A stretch of 64,000 bases of DNA, taken from contig JAEWOG010000062.1 in the NCBI GenBank assembly GCA_023460975.1, forward strand, positions 19,413 to 83,412, written 5' to 3'. The DNA is from Actinomycetes bacterium. Lineage in GTDB: Bacteria; Actinomycetota; Actinomycetes; Propionibacteriales; Nocardioidaceae. Made by a program: the position numbers and the translations under genes. Positions 49,208 through 57,477 of the stretch are shown here, in pieces. The notes under the pieces were generated by a model that saw only the letters and a program-made list of their open reading frames with translations, ran no database searches and was not told where the DNA came from. Numbering within the stretch: position 1 is the first letter of the stretch; the number at the start of each line of letters is the position of its first letter.

Positions 49208-50077
49208 ATGGCCTTGCTCCTCCACGCCCGTGGGCTACGCACCGTGTACGGCGACACGGCCGCGCTGGACGGGTTCGACCTCGCCGTCGAAGCCGGGCAC
49301 GTTCACGCACTGCTGGGCCCCAACGGTGCCGGCAAGACGACCGCCGTACGCACCTTCGCCACCCTGGCCCGACTGGCCGAGGGAGAGGTGTGGATCGATG
49401 GACACGACCTGCGCACCGCGCCCCGCGAGGTGCGCCGCACCATCGGCCTGGTCGGCCAACAGGCCGCGCTGGACGAGAAGCTGCACGGACACGAGAACCT
49501 GGTCCTGCTGGCACGCCTGCACGGGATGTCGCGCACCGCAGCTCGCCAGCGCGCCGACGAGCTGCTCAAGCGGTTCGACCTCACCGATGCCGCGCACCGG
49601 GCGGTCGCCACGTACTCGGGCGGCATGTGCCGACGCCTCGACATCGCTGCGGGTCTGGTCCGGCGGCCGAGGCTGCTGTTCCTCGACGAGCCCACGACCG
49701 GGCTGGACCCGCGCGCCCGCGCCGAGGTCTGGCAGATGGTGCGCGAGGTGGTCACGGAAGGGACCACCGTCCTGCTCACCACCCAGTACCTCGACGAGGC
49801 CGACCGCCTGGCGGACCGGATCACCGTCATGGCCGCGGGGCGGGTGATCGCCGAGGGCACGGCCAGCGAGCTCAAGAGTCGCCTCGGCGGCGACCAGCCC
49901 GTCCTCACCCTGCCGCCCGGGGCCGACGTCGAGGCGGCCCGTCGGGCCTTGCACGACGCCGGCATCGACGGGGTGGGGGTCGACGTGCGCCAGCCCACTC
50001 TCGACGACGTCTTCCTGCACCTCACCGGTCAGCCACGGCCGACCCCCGACGCGACCCTCGAAGGAGAACTGGCATGA
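49208..50077 (+). CDS. ABC transporter ATP-binding protein (DrrA-like)
   Basis: The 289-residue ATPase has Walker A GPNGAGKT, the Q-loop in LVGQQAALDEKL, a signature variant YSGGMCRRLDIAAGL, Walker B LLFLDEPTTGLD and the switch His region. The C-terminal extension (RQPTLDDVFLHLTG) is typical of the DrrA/daunorubicin-resistance exporter subfamily. It starts at 49208 with GGAGG upstream, opposite to the TetR gene, and its stop overlaps the permease start (ATGA). Probable drug or lipid export; substrate not deducible. Confidence 0.95.
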   Translation: MALLLHARGLRTVYGDTAALDGFDLAVEAGHVHALLGPNGAGKTTAVRTFATLARLAEGEVWIDGHDLRTAPREVRRTIGLVGQQAALDEKLHGHENLVLLARLHGMSRTAARQRADELLKRFDLTDAAHRAVATYSGGMCRRLDIAAGLVRRPRLLFLDEPTTGLDPRARAEVWQMVREVVTEGTTVLLTTQYLDEADRLADRITVMAAGRVIAEGTASELKSRLGGDQPVLTLPPGADVEAARRALHDAGIDGVGVDVRQPTLDDVFLHLTGQPRPTPDATLEGELA

Positions 50078-50871
50078 GCGCGATGTCCGCGGTGCGCAGC
50101 AGCCTGCTGATCACTGGACGCGACCTGCGGCACTGGCGCAGGGAACCCTGGACCCCGATCCTGGGCGTCTCCTTCTCGATCATGCTCGTGCTGGTCTTCG
50201 GGTTCCTGTTCGGCGGCGCCGTCGTCCTGCCCGGCGGCGGGGACTACGTGCCGTACCTGATGCCGGGCATGTTCGCCATGGCGATGCTGTTCGGCGTCGA
50301 GTCGACGATGTCGGCCATGACCGCCGACTCCCGCAAGGGGATCACCGACCGGTTCCGGTCGCTGCCGATCAGCGGGGTCGCGGTGCCGCTGGGGCGGGCC
50401 GGTGCGGACATGCTCAACTCGGCCCTCGAACTCGCTGTCCTCATGCTCGGCGGGTTGCTCATCGGGTGGAGGGCCCACGGCTCTCTCGCGGACACCGTGT
50501 TGGCGATCGGGCTGCTGCTGTGGCTCCGGTTCGCGATGTTGTGGCTGGGGATCTACCTGGGTCTGCGGCTGCGCGGCGAAGGGGCGACGATGGCGGTGCA
50601 GGTGCTGGTCTGGCCGATTGCCTTCCTCTCCGGAGTGATCGTCCCCTCGCAGACGATGCCCGCCTGGTTGGCCGCGCTGGCCGACCTCAACCCGGTCTCC
50701 GCGACGGCCGCGGCGTGCCGCGAACTGTTCGCCAACCCCACCGGGACCACGGGCACGGACGGCGGACTGCTCGCGGACCACGCGGTGCTCCTGGCCATCG
50801 GGTGGCCCGCCCTCATGCTGGCTGTCTTCGTACCGTTGGCGGCGAGGGCCTACAGGCGCCTGGCGGCCTGA
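50074..50871 (+). CDS. ABC-2 type permease (DrrB-like)
   Basis: The 265-residue membrane protein has six hydrophobic segments. The conserved DrrB-type features are the long cytoplasmic N-terminus with LITGRDLRHWRREPWTPI, then YLMPGMFAMAMLFG, ITDRFRSLPISGVAV and the late segment FLSGVIVPSQTMPAWL-AALADLNPVS. It forms the membrane half of the exporter with the ATPase before it. It ends about 90 bases before the alpha/beta-hydrolase gene. Confidence 0.93.
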   Translation: MSAMSAVRSSLLITGRDLRHWRREPWTPILGVSFSIMLVLVFGFLFGGAVVLPGGGDYVPYLMPGMFAMAMLFGVESTMSAMTADSRKGITDRFRSLPISGVAVPLGRAGADMLNSALELAVLMLGGLLIGWRAHGSLADTVLAIGLLLWLRFAMLWLGIYLGLRLRGEGATMAVQVLVWPIAFLSGVIVPSQTMPAWLAALADLNPVSATAAACRELFANPTGTTGTDGGLLADHAVLLAIGWPALMLAVFVPLAARAYRRLAA

Positions 50872-50958
50872 ACGAGGCGCGGCCTCGGGACTCTGCCGCA
50901 CGGTCGGCGTGGTGGGAGGAGCGGTCCGGGCCAAGGCCCGGGCCGCTACCCTCCGGCC

Positions 50959-51906
50959 ATGACCTCAGACGCGACGCAGCCCGAGCCGCTCGACCCGACC
51001 CTGGAGAAGGTGTTCGCGCTGATGCGCAAGGGGTCGGAGGGGGAGCAGGCCTTGGACGCCGAGTCGCTGCGCGAGATGACTCGCGGCGCGATGAGCTACC
51101 TGTCGCCGGCGCGGCGTCGTCCCGAGGTCGGGGAGGTACGCGACGTCGACGCCGGGGGAGTTCCGGCGCGGCTGTTCCTCCCGGCCGGCCAGGGCCCCTG
51201 GCCGACCGTCCTGCACCTGCACGGCGGGGGCTTCGTCACCGGCGACCTCGACACGTACGACCACACCATCCGTCGGTTGTGCCGTGACGCGGGTGCGGCG
51301 GTGCTCAGCGTCGACTACCGGCTCGCCCCCGAGAACCCCTTCCCGGCGGCCACCGACGACGCGGTCGCTGCCGCCACCTGGGCAGCGGATCACCTCGCCG
51401 ACCTCGGCGGCTCCGACGTCCTCGCCGTCTCCGGCGACTCCGCCGGGGGCAACCTCGCCGCGGTGGTCGCCCAGGCCCTGCCGGGGCGAATCAGTGCCCA
51501 GGTGCTCATCTACCCGGTTCTGGACCACGGTCGGCGGAGTTATCCCTCGCGCCGCGCGAACGGGTCAGGGTACGGCCTCGAACGCAACCAGATGACCTTC
51601 TACCGCACCGCGTACCTGCCCGACGAGAGCAGCGTCGACCTCGACGACCCCCGCCTGTCGCCGATCGTGGGCGACCTCGCCGGGCTGCCGCCGGCGCTCG
51701 TCGTGACGGCGGGCTACGACCCCCTGTGCGACGAGGGCGAGGCGTACGTCGCCGCGCTGCGGGAGGCCGGCGTGCAGGCGGAGCTGCTCCGGTTCGGGTC
51801 GCTCGTGCACGGGTTCACCGAGATGGGCGTGCTGAGCGAGGCCTGCGACACCGCGCACGCGGAGATCGTCGAGCGGACCCGGCAGCTGTTGCTCGCCGTG
51901 GGTTGA
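50959..51906 (+). CDS. Alpha/beta hydrolase of the HSL/acetyl-esterase family
   Basis: The 315-residue enzyme has the oxyanion-hole motif LHLHGGGF (near residue 84) and the nucleophile elbow GDSAGG (Ser near 160). Asp in AGYDPLCDEG (near 256) and His in LVHGFTEM (near 286) complete a hormone-sensitive-lipase-type triad. A cap-like N-terminal region precedes it. Such enzymes hydrolyse short acyl esters; the natural substrate is unknown. No signal peptide is present. It stands alone between the exporter and a repeat-filled gap. Confidence 0.92.
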   Translation: MTSDATQPEPLDPTLEKVFALMRKGSEGEQALDAESLREMTRGAMSYLSPARRRPEVGEVRDVDAGGVPARLFLPAGQGPWPTVLHLHGGGFVTGDLDTYDHTIRRLCRDAGAAVLSVDYRLAPENPFPAATDDAVAAATWAADHLADLGGSDVLAVSGDSAGGNLAAVVAQALPGRISAQVLIYPVLDHGRRSYPSRRANGSGYGLERNQMTFYRTAYLPDESSVDLDDPRLSPIVGDLAGLPPALVVTAGYDPLCDEGEAYVAALREAGVQAELLRFGSLVHGFTEMGVLSEACDTAHAEIVERTRQLLLAVG

Positions 51907-51907
51907 C

Positions 51908-52091
51908 GCTGGCTGAGCCTGGCGCCGCTGGTTGAGCTCGTCGAAGCCCGGGGGTGCGCTGGTTGAGCTTGTCGAAACCCGCGGGGCGGGGGCGTCTCGA
52001 CAGGCTCGACGGGCGGAGATGCTGGTTGAGCTTGTCGAAACCCGGCGACGGGCGGGGGCGGCCGTGCCGTTGGTTGAGCCTGTCGAAACCC
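51908..52091. repeat. Five copies and one decayed copy of the dispersed repeat
   Basis: The 212-base gap between the hydrolase and thiolase genes holds copies near 51927-51948, 51958-51980, 51992-52014 (reverse orientation), 52021-52043 and 52069-52091. A decayed copy lies at 51908. The form is GCTGGTTGAGCTTGTCGAAACC with small variations. Between 52092 and 52119 only the start context of the thiolase remains. Confidence 0.9.
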
Positions 52092-52119
52092 CTTCCGTCC
52101 ACAGAATTACGCTGAACCC

Positions 52120-53298
52120 ATGAGTGAGCAGAAGATCGTCATCGTCGACGGCGCGCGTACGCCCGTCGGCAGCTTCGGCGGGATGTTCAAGGACGTCCCC
52201 GCCCACGAGCTCGGCGCCACCGCCGTCACGGCTGCCCTGTCGCGCGCGGGCGTGGCGGGCGAGCAGGTCCGCGAGGTCGTGATGGGCCAGATCGGCCAGG
52301 TCGGGCCGGACGCGTACAACGCCCGCCGGGTGGCACTTGCCGCCGGCCTGCCGCAGAGCACCCCCGCGTACACGGTCAACCGCCTGTGCGGATCCGGCCT
52401 CCAGGCCATTTGGTCGGCCGCGATGGAGATGCGCTGGAACGGCCTCGACTTCACCGTCGCCGGTGGCGACGAGTCGATGAGCCGGATGCCGTTCCTCGAC
52501 TTCGGTGCGCGCAACGGCTACAAGCTCGGCGACCGCGCGCTGGTCGATGGCACGGTCGGGATGCTCACCGACCCGTTCAGCAACAAGCACATGGGTGTGA
52601 CCGCCGAGAACGTCGCCACCAAGTACGGCGTGAGCCGCACCGAGCAGGACGAGTTCGCGGTCGAGTCGCAGCGTCGCGCAGACACCGCTGAGGCGAAGGC
52701 TGCCTTCGCCGAGGAGATCACGCCCGTCGAGGTCGGCGGTCGCAAGCCGTTCACGGCCGAGGTCGACGAGCACCCCAAGCCGGCCACCACGATGGACACG
52801 CTCGCGGGCTTGCGCGCCGCGTTCGTCAAGGACGGCTCGGTGACCGCCGGCAACGCCTCGGGCATCAACGACGGTGCCGGCGCCGTGGTGCTGGCCACCG
52901 AGGCTGCCGCTGCCGAGCACGGCCTGTCGCCGCTGGTCTCGATCGAGGCTGTCTCCACGGGCGCGATGGAGCCCGAGCTGATGGGGTACGCCCCCGTACT
53001 CGCGCTGAAGGACCTCTTCGAGCGCACCGGCCTCACGCCCGCCGACATCGGCACCATCGAACTCAACGAGGCCTTCGCCTCCCAGGCCGTCGCGGTCGCC
53101 CGCGACGCCGGCCTGTCGTCCGACCAGGTCAACCCGTACGGTGGCGCGATCGCGCTCGGCCACCCGGTCGGTGCGACCGGCGCGATCCTGACCGTGCGTG
53201 CGGCCAAGACCATGGTCCGCAACGACCTCGAGTACGGCATCGTCACCATGTGCATCGGTGGCGGCCAGGCGCTCGCGGCCCTGCTGAAGCGGGTCTGA
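52120..53298 (+). CDS. Acetyl-CoA C-acetyltransferase (thiolase)
   Basis: The 392-residue thiolase has the nucleophilic Cys in NRLCGSGLQA (near residue 90), the NEAFASQA segment, GGAIALGHPVGATGA with the catalytic His, and the second Cys in TMCIGGGQALA. This is the biosynthetic or degradative two-substrate type that forms or cleaves acetoacetyl-CoA and other 3-oxoacyl-CoAs. It is followed after one base by an enoyl-CoA hydratase/isomerase family gene, indicating an operon for short-chain acyl-CoA turnover. Exact chain length is not determined by sequence. Confidence 0.94.
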   Translation: MSEQKIVIVDGARTPVGSFGGMFKDVPAHELGATAVTAALSRAGVAGEQVREVVMGQIGQVGPDAYNARRVALAAGLPQSTPAYTVNRLCGSGLQAIWSAAMEMRWNGLDFTVAGGDESMSRMPFLDFGARNGYKLGDRALVDGTVGMLTDPFSNKHMGVTAENVATKYGVSRTEQDEFAVESQRRADTAEAKAAFAEEITPVEVGGRKPFTAEVDEHPKPATTMDTLAGLRAAFVKDGSVTAGNASGINDGAGAVVLATEAAAAEHGLSPLVSIEAVSTGAMEPELMGYAPVLALKDLFERTGLTPADIGTIELNEAFASQAVAVARDAGLSSDQVNPYGGAIALGHPVGATGAILTVRAAKTMVRNDLEYGIVTMCIGGGQALAALLKRV

Positions 53299-53299
53299 C

Positions 53300-54049
53300 A
53301 TGAGCGTGGTCAACTTCACCGTCGCCGACGGCGTGGCCCACATCGAGGTCAACCGAGCCGAGGCCGCCAACGCATTCGACCTGCCCACGGCCCGCGCCTT
53401 CGCCGCCGCGGTCGCGCAGGCCGACGCCGACGACAGCGTCCGGGTCGTCCTGCTCACGGGTGCCGGCAAGCGCTTCTGCGCGGGCGGGGACGTGGCCTCG
53501 TTCGTGGACGCCCCCGAACCGGCCGACTACCTGCTGGTGCTCGCCACCGAACTCGACGCCGCGTTCCGCCACCTCGCCGACCTGGCCAAGCCGGTCGTCG
53601 CGGTCGTCCAGGGCGCCGTGGCGGGAGCCGGCCTGGGGCTCATGCTGGCCGCGGACGTGGTGATCTCCTCGCCCGAGACGAAGTTTGTCTTCGCCTATCC
53701 CGGCATCGGCGCGACTCCCGACTGTGGCGTGTCGTGGCTGCTGCCGCGCACCATCGGCCAGCAGCGGGCGCTGTCGTTCGCGTTGCTCGGCAAGCCGATC
53801 GGCGCGGAGCAGGCCCTCGACTGGGGTCTCGTGGCTGAGGTCGACGAAGCGGCCGCCGAGCGCGGTCGCACGGTCGCGGCCACATTCGCCGCCGGTCCCG
53901 CGCTTGCTCTGGGCCAGGCGCGCCGACTGATCCGTTCCAGCGCGGAGCGCAGCCGTGAGGAGGCGGGCGCGGACGAGGCCCGTACGATCGCGGCCAGCGT
54001 GTCGACCGAGGAGTCCCAGACGCTGATCAAGGCGTTCCTCAAGCGCTGA
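53300..54049 (+). CDS. Enoyl-CoA hydratase/isomerase family protein
   Basis: The 249-residue crotonase-fold protein has the oxyanion loop GAGKRFCAGGDV and the conserved VQGAVAGAGLGLMLAADVV segment. The usual first catalytic Glu (PE in hydratases) is replaced: the sequence reads KFVFAYPGIGATPDCGVSWLLP. A PD motif instead suggests isomerase- or PaaG-like chemistry with an Asp. The C-terminal SALF-type helix is intact. It is coupled to the thiolase gene and convergent with the CarH-like gene, the stops being only eight bases apart with a 14-bp palindrome (GCTCTGATCAGAGC) between them. Confidence 0.88.
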   Translation: MSVVNFTVADGVAHIEVNRAEAANAFDLPTARAFAAAVAQADADDSVRVVLLTGAGKRFCAGGDVASFVDAPEPADYLLVLATELDAAFRHLADLAKPVVAVVQGAVAGAGLGLMLAADVVISSPETKFVFAYPGIGATPDCGVSWLLPRTIGQQRALSFALLGKPIGAEQALDWGLVAEVDEAAAERGRTVAATFAAGPALALGQARRLIRSSAERSREEAGADEARTIAASVSTEESQTLIKAFLKR

Positions 54050-54057
54050 GGCTCTGA

Positions 54058-54936
54058 TCAGAGCGCGGTGTGGGTGCGGCTGAGCCGGCCAGCGAGTTCG
54101 GCTGCGGCTCGCGACACCGAGTGGCCCAGCAGCATGCAGGCGGACGGGGCGAGTTCCTGGGCCGCGCCGCCCACCGCGACCACGAGGTCGGGGCGGGCGG
54201 CCAGGACCGCCTCGACCACCTGCGTGAGCGCGGGCCCGTCCTCGGCCATGGGCGCTGCGAGGACGGCCGCGCGTACACCTGTGTCGGCGACGGCGACAGC
54301 CCAGTCGCTCACCGGGACGTCGGCGCCCAAGTACCGCGTCGAGAGGCCAACGCGCCGCGCGGCCGTGGCAAAACTGAGCAGGCCCAGATCGTGCCTGGCG
54401 CCGGGCGGCAGCCCGATGACGACCTTGGGGCCGTGCGGATTCTCGCCCGCTGAGTCGTACGCGGCAGAGAGCCGTCGGGTCACGGCATGGGAGACGAAGT
54501 GCTCCCCGGAAACGGTGAGCCGCTGGGCTTCCCAACCCTGTCCGAGGGCCGCGAGCGCGGGCAGGAGCCAGGAGTCGATCACCGTTTCGAACGGTCCGCT
54601 GGCGAACCGCTCGTCGAGGAGGGTGCCCAACTGTGTGGTGTCGAAGGTGACGGCGCTGTCGGCGAGCAGTTCAACCTGTGCGGCGGTGCTCGCCGCGTCG
54701 GGTGCGGTCTGCGGGTCGGTCTTTCGGCGGAGCGTCTGTGTCGCGGCCTCCCGGGCCGACCAGCCGCTCCGTACGAGCGCGTGCATGACCATGAGCTCAC
54801 TCAGCGCCGCGTCGTCGTAGAGGCGGTAGCCGGCGTCGCTGCGGGTGGGGGAGCCGATGCCGTAGCGGCGCTCCCACGCGCGCAGGGTGGCCTCGGAGAC
54901 GCCGAGGAGCTCCGCCGCTCGCTTGATCGTGTACAT
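54058..54936 (-). CDS. CarH/LitR-type MerR regulator with B12-binding photoreceptor domain
   Basis: The 292-residue protein has a MerR helix-turn-helix (residues 1-70, YTIKRAAELLGVSEATLRAW) and a helical bundle. W135, nine residues, then E145-H146 exactly match the W-x9-EH motif of CarH/LitR light sensors. A Rossmann-type B12 domain (about 170-290) follows with H182 in RHDLG as the lower cobalt ligand (H-x-x-G). In characterised CarH proteins, adenosylcobalamin holds a DNA-binding tetramer in the dark, and light breaks the Co-C bond to release DNA. The ATG at 54936 is chosen as the first residue of the MerR domain. It follows the SRPBCC gene by four bases and faces a lipid-modifying operon. 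Confidence 0.92.
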   Translation of the reverse strand: MYTIKRAAELLGVSEATLRAWERRYGIGSPTRSDAGYRLYDDAALSELMVMHALVRSGWSAREAATQTLRRKTDPQTAPDAASTAAQVELLADSAVTFDTTQLGTLLDERFASGPFETVIDSWLLPALAALGQGWEAQRLTVSGEHFVSHAVTRRLSAAYDSAGENPHGPKVVIGLPPGARHDLGLLSFATAARRVGLSTRYLGADVPVSDWAVAVADTGVRAAVLAAPMAEDGPALTQVVEAVLAARPDLVVAVGGAAQELAPSACMLLGHSVSRAAAELAGRLSRTHTAL

Positions 54937-54940
54937 GAGG

Positions 54941-55366
54941 TCAGGCCAGGGCCGTCCGCAGCCCTTCCTCAGCCTCGTCGCCCAGACGATGGAACGCTCC
55001 GGCCAGGAACGGGGTGGCGACCTTGGCCACGCCCTTGAGCGTGAAGTCCGCACGGTATGTCACGGCTGTGCCTCCCGTCGGCGTGGCGGTCAGGGTCATG
55101 GTGTCGTCTGCGATGACGGTGTCGTTCTCCCCGCGCAGGCGCACGCGTAGCGGCGGGTCGTACTCGGTCACCGTGTAGGTGAGCTCCGTGCGACGGCCGC
55201 GGAACCGCGACACGTTGTGGTACGTGGTGCCCACGCCGCCGTCGCCCGCGACCAGGGTCGTGCGGACGGTGCCGGGGTCCCAGCCCGTCGTCGTCGTGAA
55301 GTCGCTGAGGTAGGTGAAGACCTCGGCCGGAGGGCGAGGGGACTGGACTGTCCGTTCTATCTTCAT
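54941..55366 (-). CDS. SRPBCC (START-like) family protein
   Basis: The 141-residue protein has the helix-grip fold of polyketide cyclase/START proteins: IERTVQSPRPPAEVFTYLSD, then GWDPGTV, a middle RRTELTYTVTEYDPPLRVRL and a long C-terminal helix VAKVATPFLAGAFHRLGDEA. Such proteins bind hydrophobic ligands such as lipids. The ATG at 55366 has AGGAG five bases upstream and is preferred to an ATG at 55399. It is the first gene in the unit with the CarH-like regulator and may bind the lipids made by the divergent operon (inference). Confidence 0.88.
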   Translation of the reverse strand: MKIERTVQSPRPPAEVFTYLSDFTTTTGWDPGTVRTTLVAGDGGVGTTYHNVSRFRGRRTELTYTVTEYDPPLRVRLRGENDTVIADDTMTLTATPTGGTAVTYRADFTLKGVAKVATPFLAGAFHRLGDEAEEGLRTALA

Positions 55367-55378
55367 TCTCGCTCCTAA

Positions 55379-55411
55379 CCTTTGACAAACCTTGTACAAA
55401 CACCCTAGCGT
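55379..55411 (+). promoter_or_regulatory. Tandem 11-bp operator overlapping the lipid-operon promoter
   Basis: CCTTTGACAAA (55379-55389) and CCTTGTACAAA (55390-55400) are contiguous direct repeats with 9 of 11 bases identical. A -35 box TTGACA (55382-55387) and a -10-like TAGCGT (55406-55411) lie 18 bases apart within and after them. Characterised CarH proteins bind tandem 11-bp direct repeats over the promoter, and ACA/ACAA cores recur. The site lies between the starts at 55366 and 55460. Confidence 0.75.
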
Positions 55412-55459
55412 CGAGACTGCGCAGCGGCAAGGAGTCGTGCACCGAGGAGCGGGGGAGAC

Positions 55460-56737
55460 ATGTCACCCACAAGCAGCAGTTCCCACGACTCGGTCGCCGT
55501 CATCGGCGCGGGCGTCTCCGGTCTCACCGCCGCCCACGTGCTGTCGTCCTCCGGTCCGGTCACTCTCTTCGAGGCCGACGCGCGACTCGGGGGCCACGCT
55601 CACACCCACGACGTCCGGCTGGGAGGTCGCGACGTCGCCGTGGACAGCGGCTTCATCGTCCACAACGAGCGGACCTACCCGCACCTCATGCGCCTCTTCG
55701 CCGAGCTCGGGGTCTCCACCCGCGAGACCGAGATGAGCATGTCGATCGAGTGCTCGACCTGTGGGCTCGCGTACGCCGGCGGGCGCGGCCTCGCCGGCTT
55801 CCTCGCCCAGCCGCGGCGGCTGGCCGATGCGCGCTACCTGCGGATGCTCGCGGACGTGCCCCGGTTCCACCGAGCCGCTCGCGAACTCCTCGACACCGAG
55901 GGCACCAGCCCGACGTGGGGTGAGTTCCTCAGCGAGGGAGGGTGGTCGGACCACTTCGTCGACCATTTCGCCGTCCCGCTGGTCTCGTGCGTGTGGTCGT
56001 CGGGCGTCCAGGACGCGCTGGCCTATCCCGCGCGGCACCTCTTCGCCTTCCTGGACCACCACGGGATGCTCTCCGTGAAGGGCTCGCCGACGTGGCGCAC
56101 GGTGGTGGGTGGCTCACGTGCCTACGTGGAGCGTGTGGCAGCCGGCCTCGATGACGTACGCACCCACGCGGAGGTCACCTCCGTCGAGCGCCACCATGAC
56201 GGCGTCGACGTCCGTACGGCCGACGGACGCGTGGAGACCTTCGCCCGGGCAGTGCTCGCCACGCACGCCGACCAGGCGCTCGCGGTGCTGGTCGATGCCG
56301 ACGTGGCCGAGAAGGAGGCGCTCGGCGCGATCCGCTACTCCGTCAACCGCGCCGTGCTGCACCGCGACTCCAGCCTGCTGCCCCCGCCGCGCGCTCGTGC
56401 CTCGTGGAACCACCGCACCTCCTGCGGTGCGCAACGGTCGGAGGCGGTGACGGTGTCGTACTGGATGAACCGCCTCCAAGGATTCGACGCCGAGCCCGGC
56501 GACGACCTCGTGGTCACGCTCAACCCCTCGGGTGGGCGCGACCCACGCGGCGTCGTCGCGGAGATGACCTACGCCCACCCCATCTTCACCCTCGACGCCG
56601 TCGCTGCCGCGGCCCGGCTGCGTACGGCCGGCGGCGACCGGCTCGCGTTCGCCGGGGCGCACCTGGGCTGGGGGTTCCACGAGGACGGGTGCCGCTCGGG
56701 CGTCGAGGCGGCCCGCACGTGGGGGGTGCGCTGGTGA
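55460..56737 (+). CDS. FAD-dependent oxidoreductase (amine-oxidase/desaturase-like, COG2907 type)
   Basis: The 425-residue flavoprotein begins with an ADP-binding Rossmann motif (VAVIGAGVSGLTAAHVL, residues about 13-29). It has the family segments FEADARLGGHAHTH, VAVDSGFIVHNERTYPHL and the late FAGAHLGWGFHEDG. Members of this group occur with DUF1365 and cyclopropane-synthase-like genes in light- or singlet-oxygen-induced clusters. The reaction is not established and may introduce or oxidise a double bond in a fatty acyl chain. It heads an operon whose four genes all overlap by four bases. Confidence 0.9.
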   Translation: MSPTSSSSHDSVAVIGAGVSGLTAAHVLSSSGPVTLFEADARLGGHAHTHDVRLGGRDVAVDSGFIVHNERTYPHLMRLFAELGVSTRETEMSMSIECSTCGLAYAGGRGLAGFLAQPRRLADARYLRMLADVPRFHRAARELLDTEGTSPTWGEFLSEGGWSDHFVDHFAVPLVSCVWSSGVQDALAYPARHLFAFLDHHGMLSVKGSPTWRTVVGGSRAYVERVAAGLDDVRTHAEVTSVERHHDGVDVRTADGRVETFARAVLATHADQALAVLVDADVAEKEALGAIRYSVNRAVLHRDSSLLPPPRARASWNHRTSCGAQRSEAVTVSYWMNRLQGFDAEPGDDLVVTLNPSGGRDPRGVVAEMTYAHPIFTLDAVAAAARLRTAGGDRLAFAGAHLGWGFHEDGCRSGVEAARTWGVRW

Positions 56738-57477
56738 CGCTTCCCGCCCTGCCCGCACTGGTGGTCGGCCAGGTCTCCCACACGCGCCGTGGGCCGGTGC
56801 GCCACTCCTTCACGCACGCTCACTTCCAGTGGCTCGTCGACCTCGACGCCCTGCCCGACCTGCGTCGGCCGTGGCGCTGGCTGGCGCGCTTCGACGCCGC
56901 GGACCACCTCGACGGGAACCGACGAGGCGGCGGCATCCGGGGGGACCTGGTGACGTGGCTGGCGCGTCGCGGTGTGGACGTGGAGTCCGGGGACCGCCTC
57001 CTGATGCTGGCCCATGCGCGCTCGGTGGGGCACGTCTTCGACCCCCTGAGCGTCTTCTGGGTGCTCGGCGCCGACGAGGCCGTACGTGCCGTGGTGATGG
57101 AGGTCCACAACACCTACGGCGAACGTCACGCCTACCTCCTCCGACCGGATGCAAACGGGCGTGCCCGGGTGCCCAAGGAGTTCTACGTCTCGCCGTTCAA
57201 CGACGTCAGTGGCGACTACCTCGTCCGCCTGACGCTGGACACCGATCGCGTGGCAGTGTCGGTCGCCCTCGAACGTGACGGCGAGAAGGTCTTCACCTCG
57301 GCCGTCACAGGCCGTCCGCGCCCGGCCACCCCGCGGGCGCTCGTGAGTACGTGGGTGCGCCACGCATTCCTCACCCACCGCGTGAGCCTGCTGATCCGGA
57401 TGCATGGCATCCGGCTGTGGCTGGCCCGCCTGACCGTCCACCCCCGCCCCGTCCACTCCCAGGAGGCCGTTCGATGA
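56734..57477 (+). CDS. DUF1365 family protein
   Basis: The 247-residue protein is a DUF1365 member, with the characteristic N-terminal HTRRGPVRHSFTHAHFQWLVD and the middle VGHVFDPLSVFWVLG. VHNTYGERHAYLL and PKEFYVSPFNDVSGDY follow. The latter motifs hold conserved acidic and aromatic residues. The biochemical role is unknown; its gene is nearly always between an FAD oxidoreductase and a cyclopropane-synthase-like gene, as here. It starts at GTG overlapping the previous stop, and its own stop overlaps the next ATG. Confidence 0.92.
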   Translation: MTLPALPALVVGQVSHTRRGPVRHSFTHAHFQWLVDLDALPDLRRPWRWLARFDAADHLDGNRRGGGIRGDLVTWLARRGVDVESGDRLLMLAHARSVGHVFDPLSVFWVLGADEAVRAVVMEVHNTYGERHAYLLRPDANGRARVPKEFYVSPFNDVSGDYLVRLTLDTDRVAVSVALERDGEKVFTSAVTGRPRPATPRALVSTWVRHAFLTHRVSLLIRMHGIRLWLARLTVHPRPVHSQEAVR

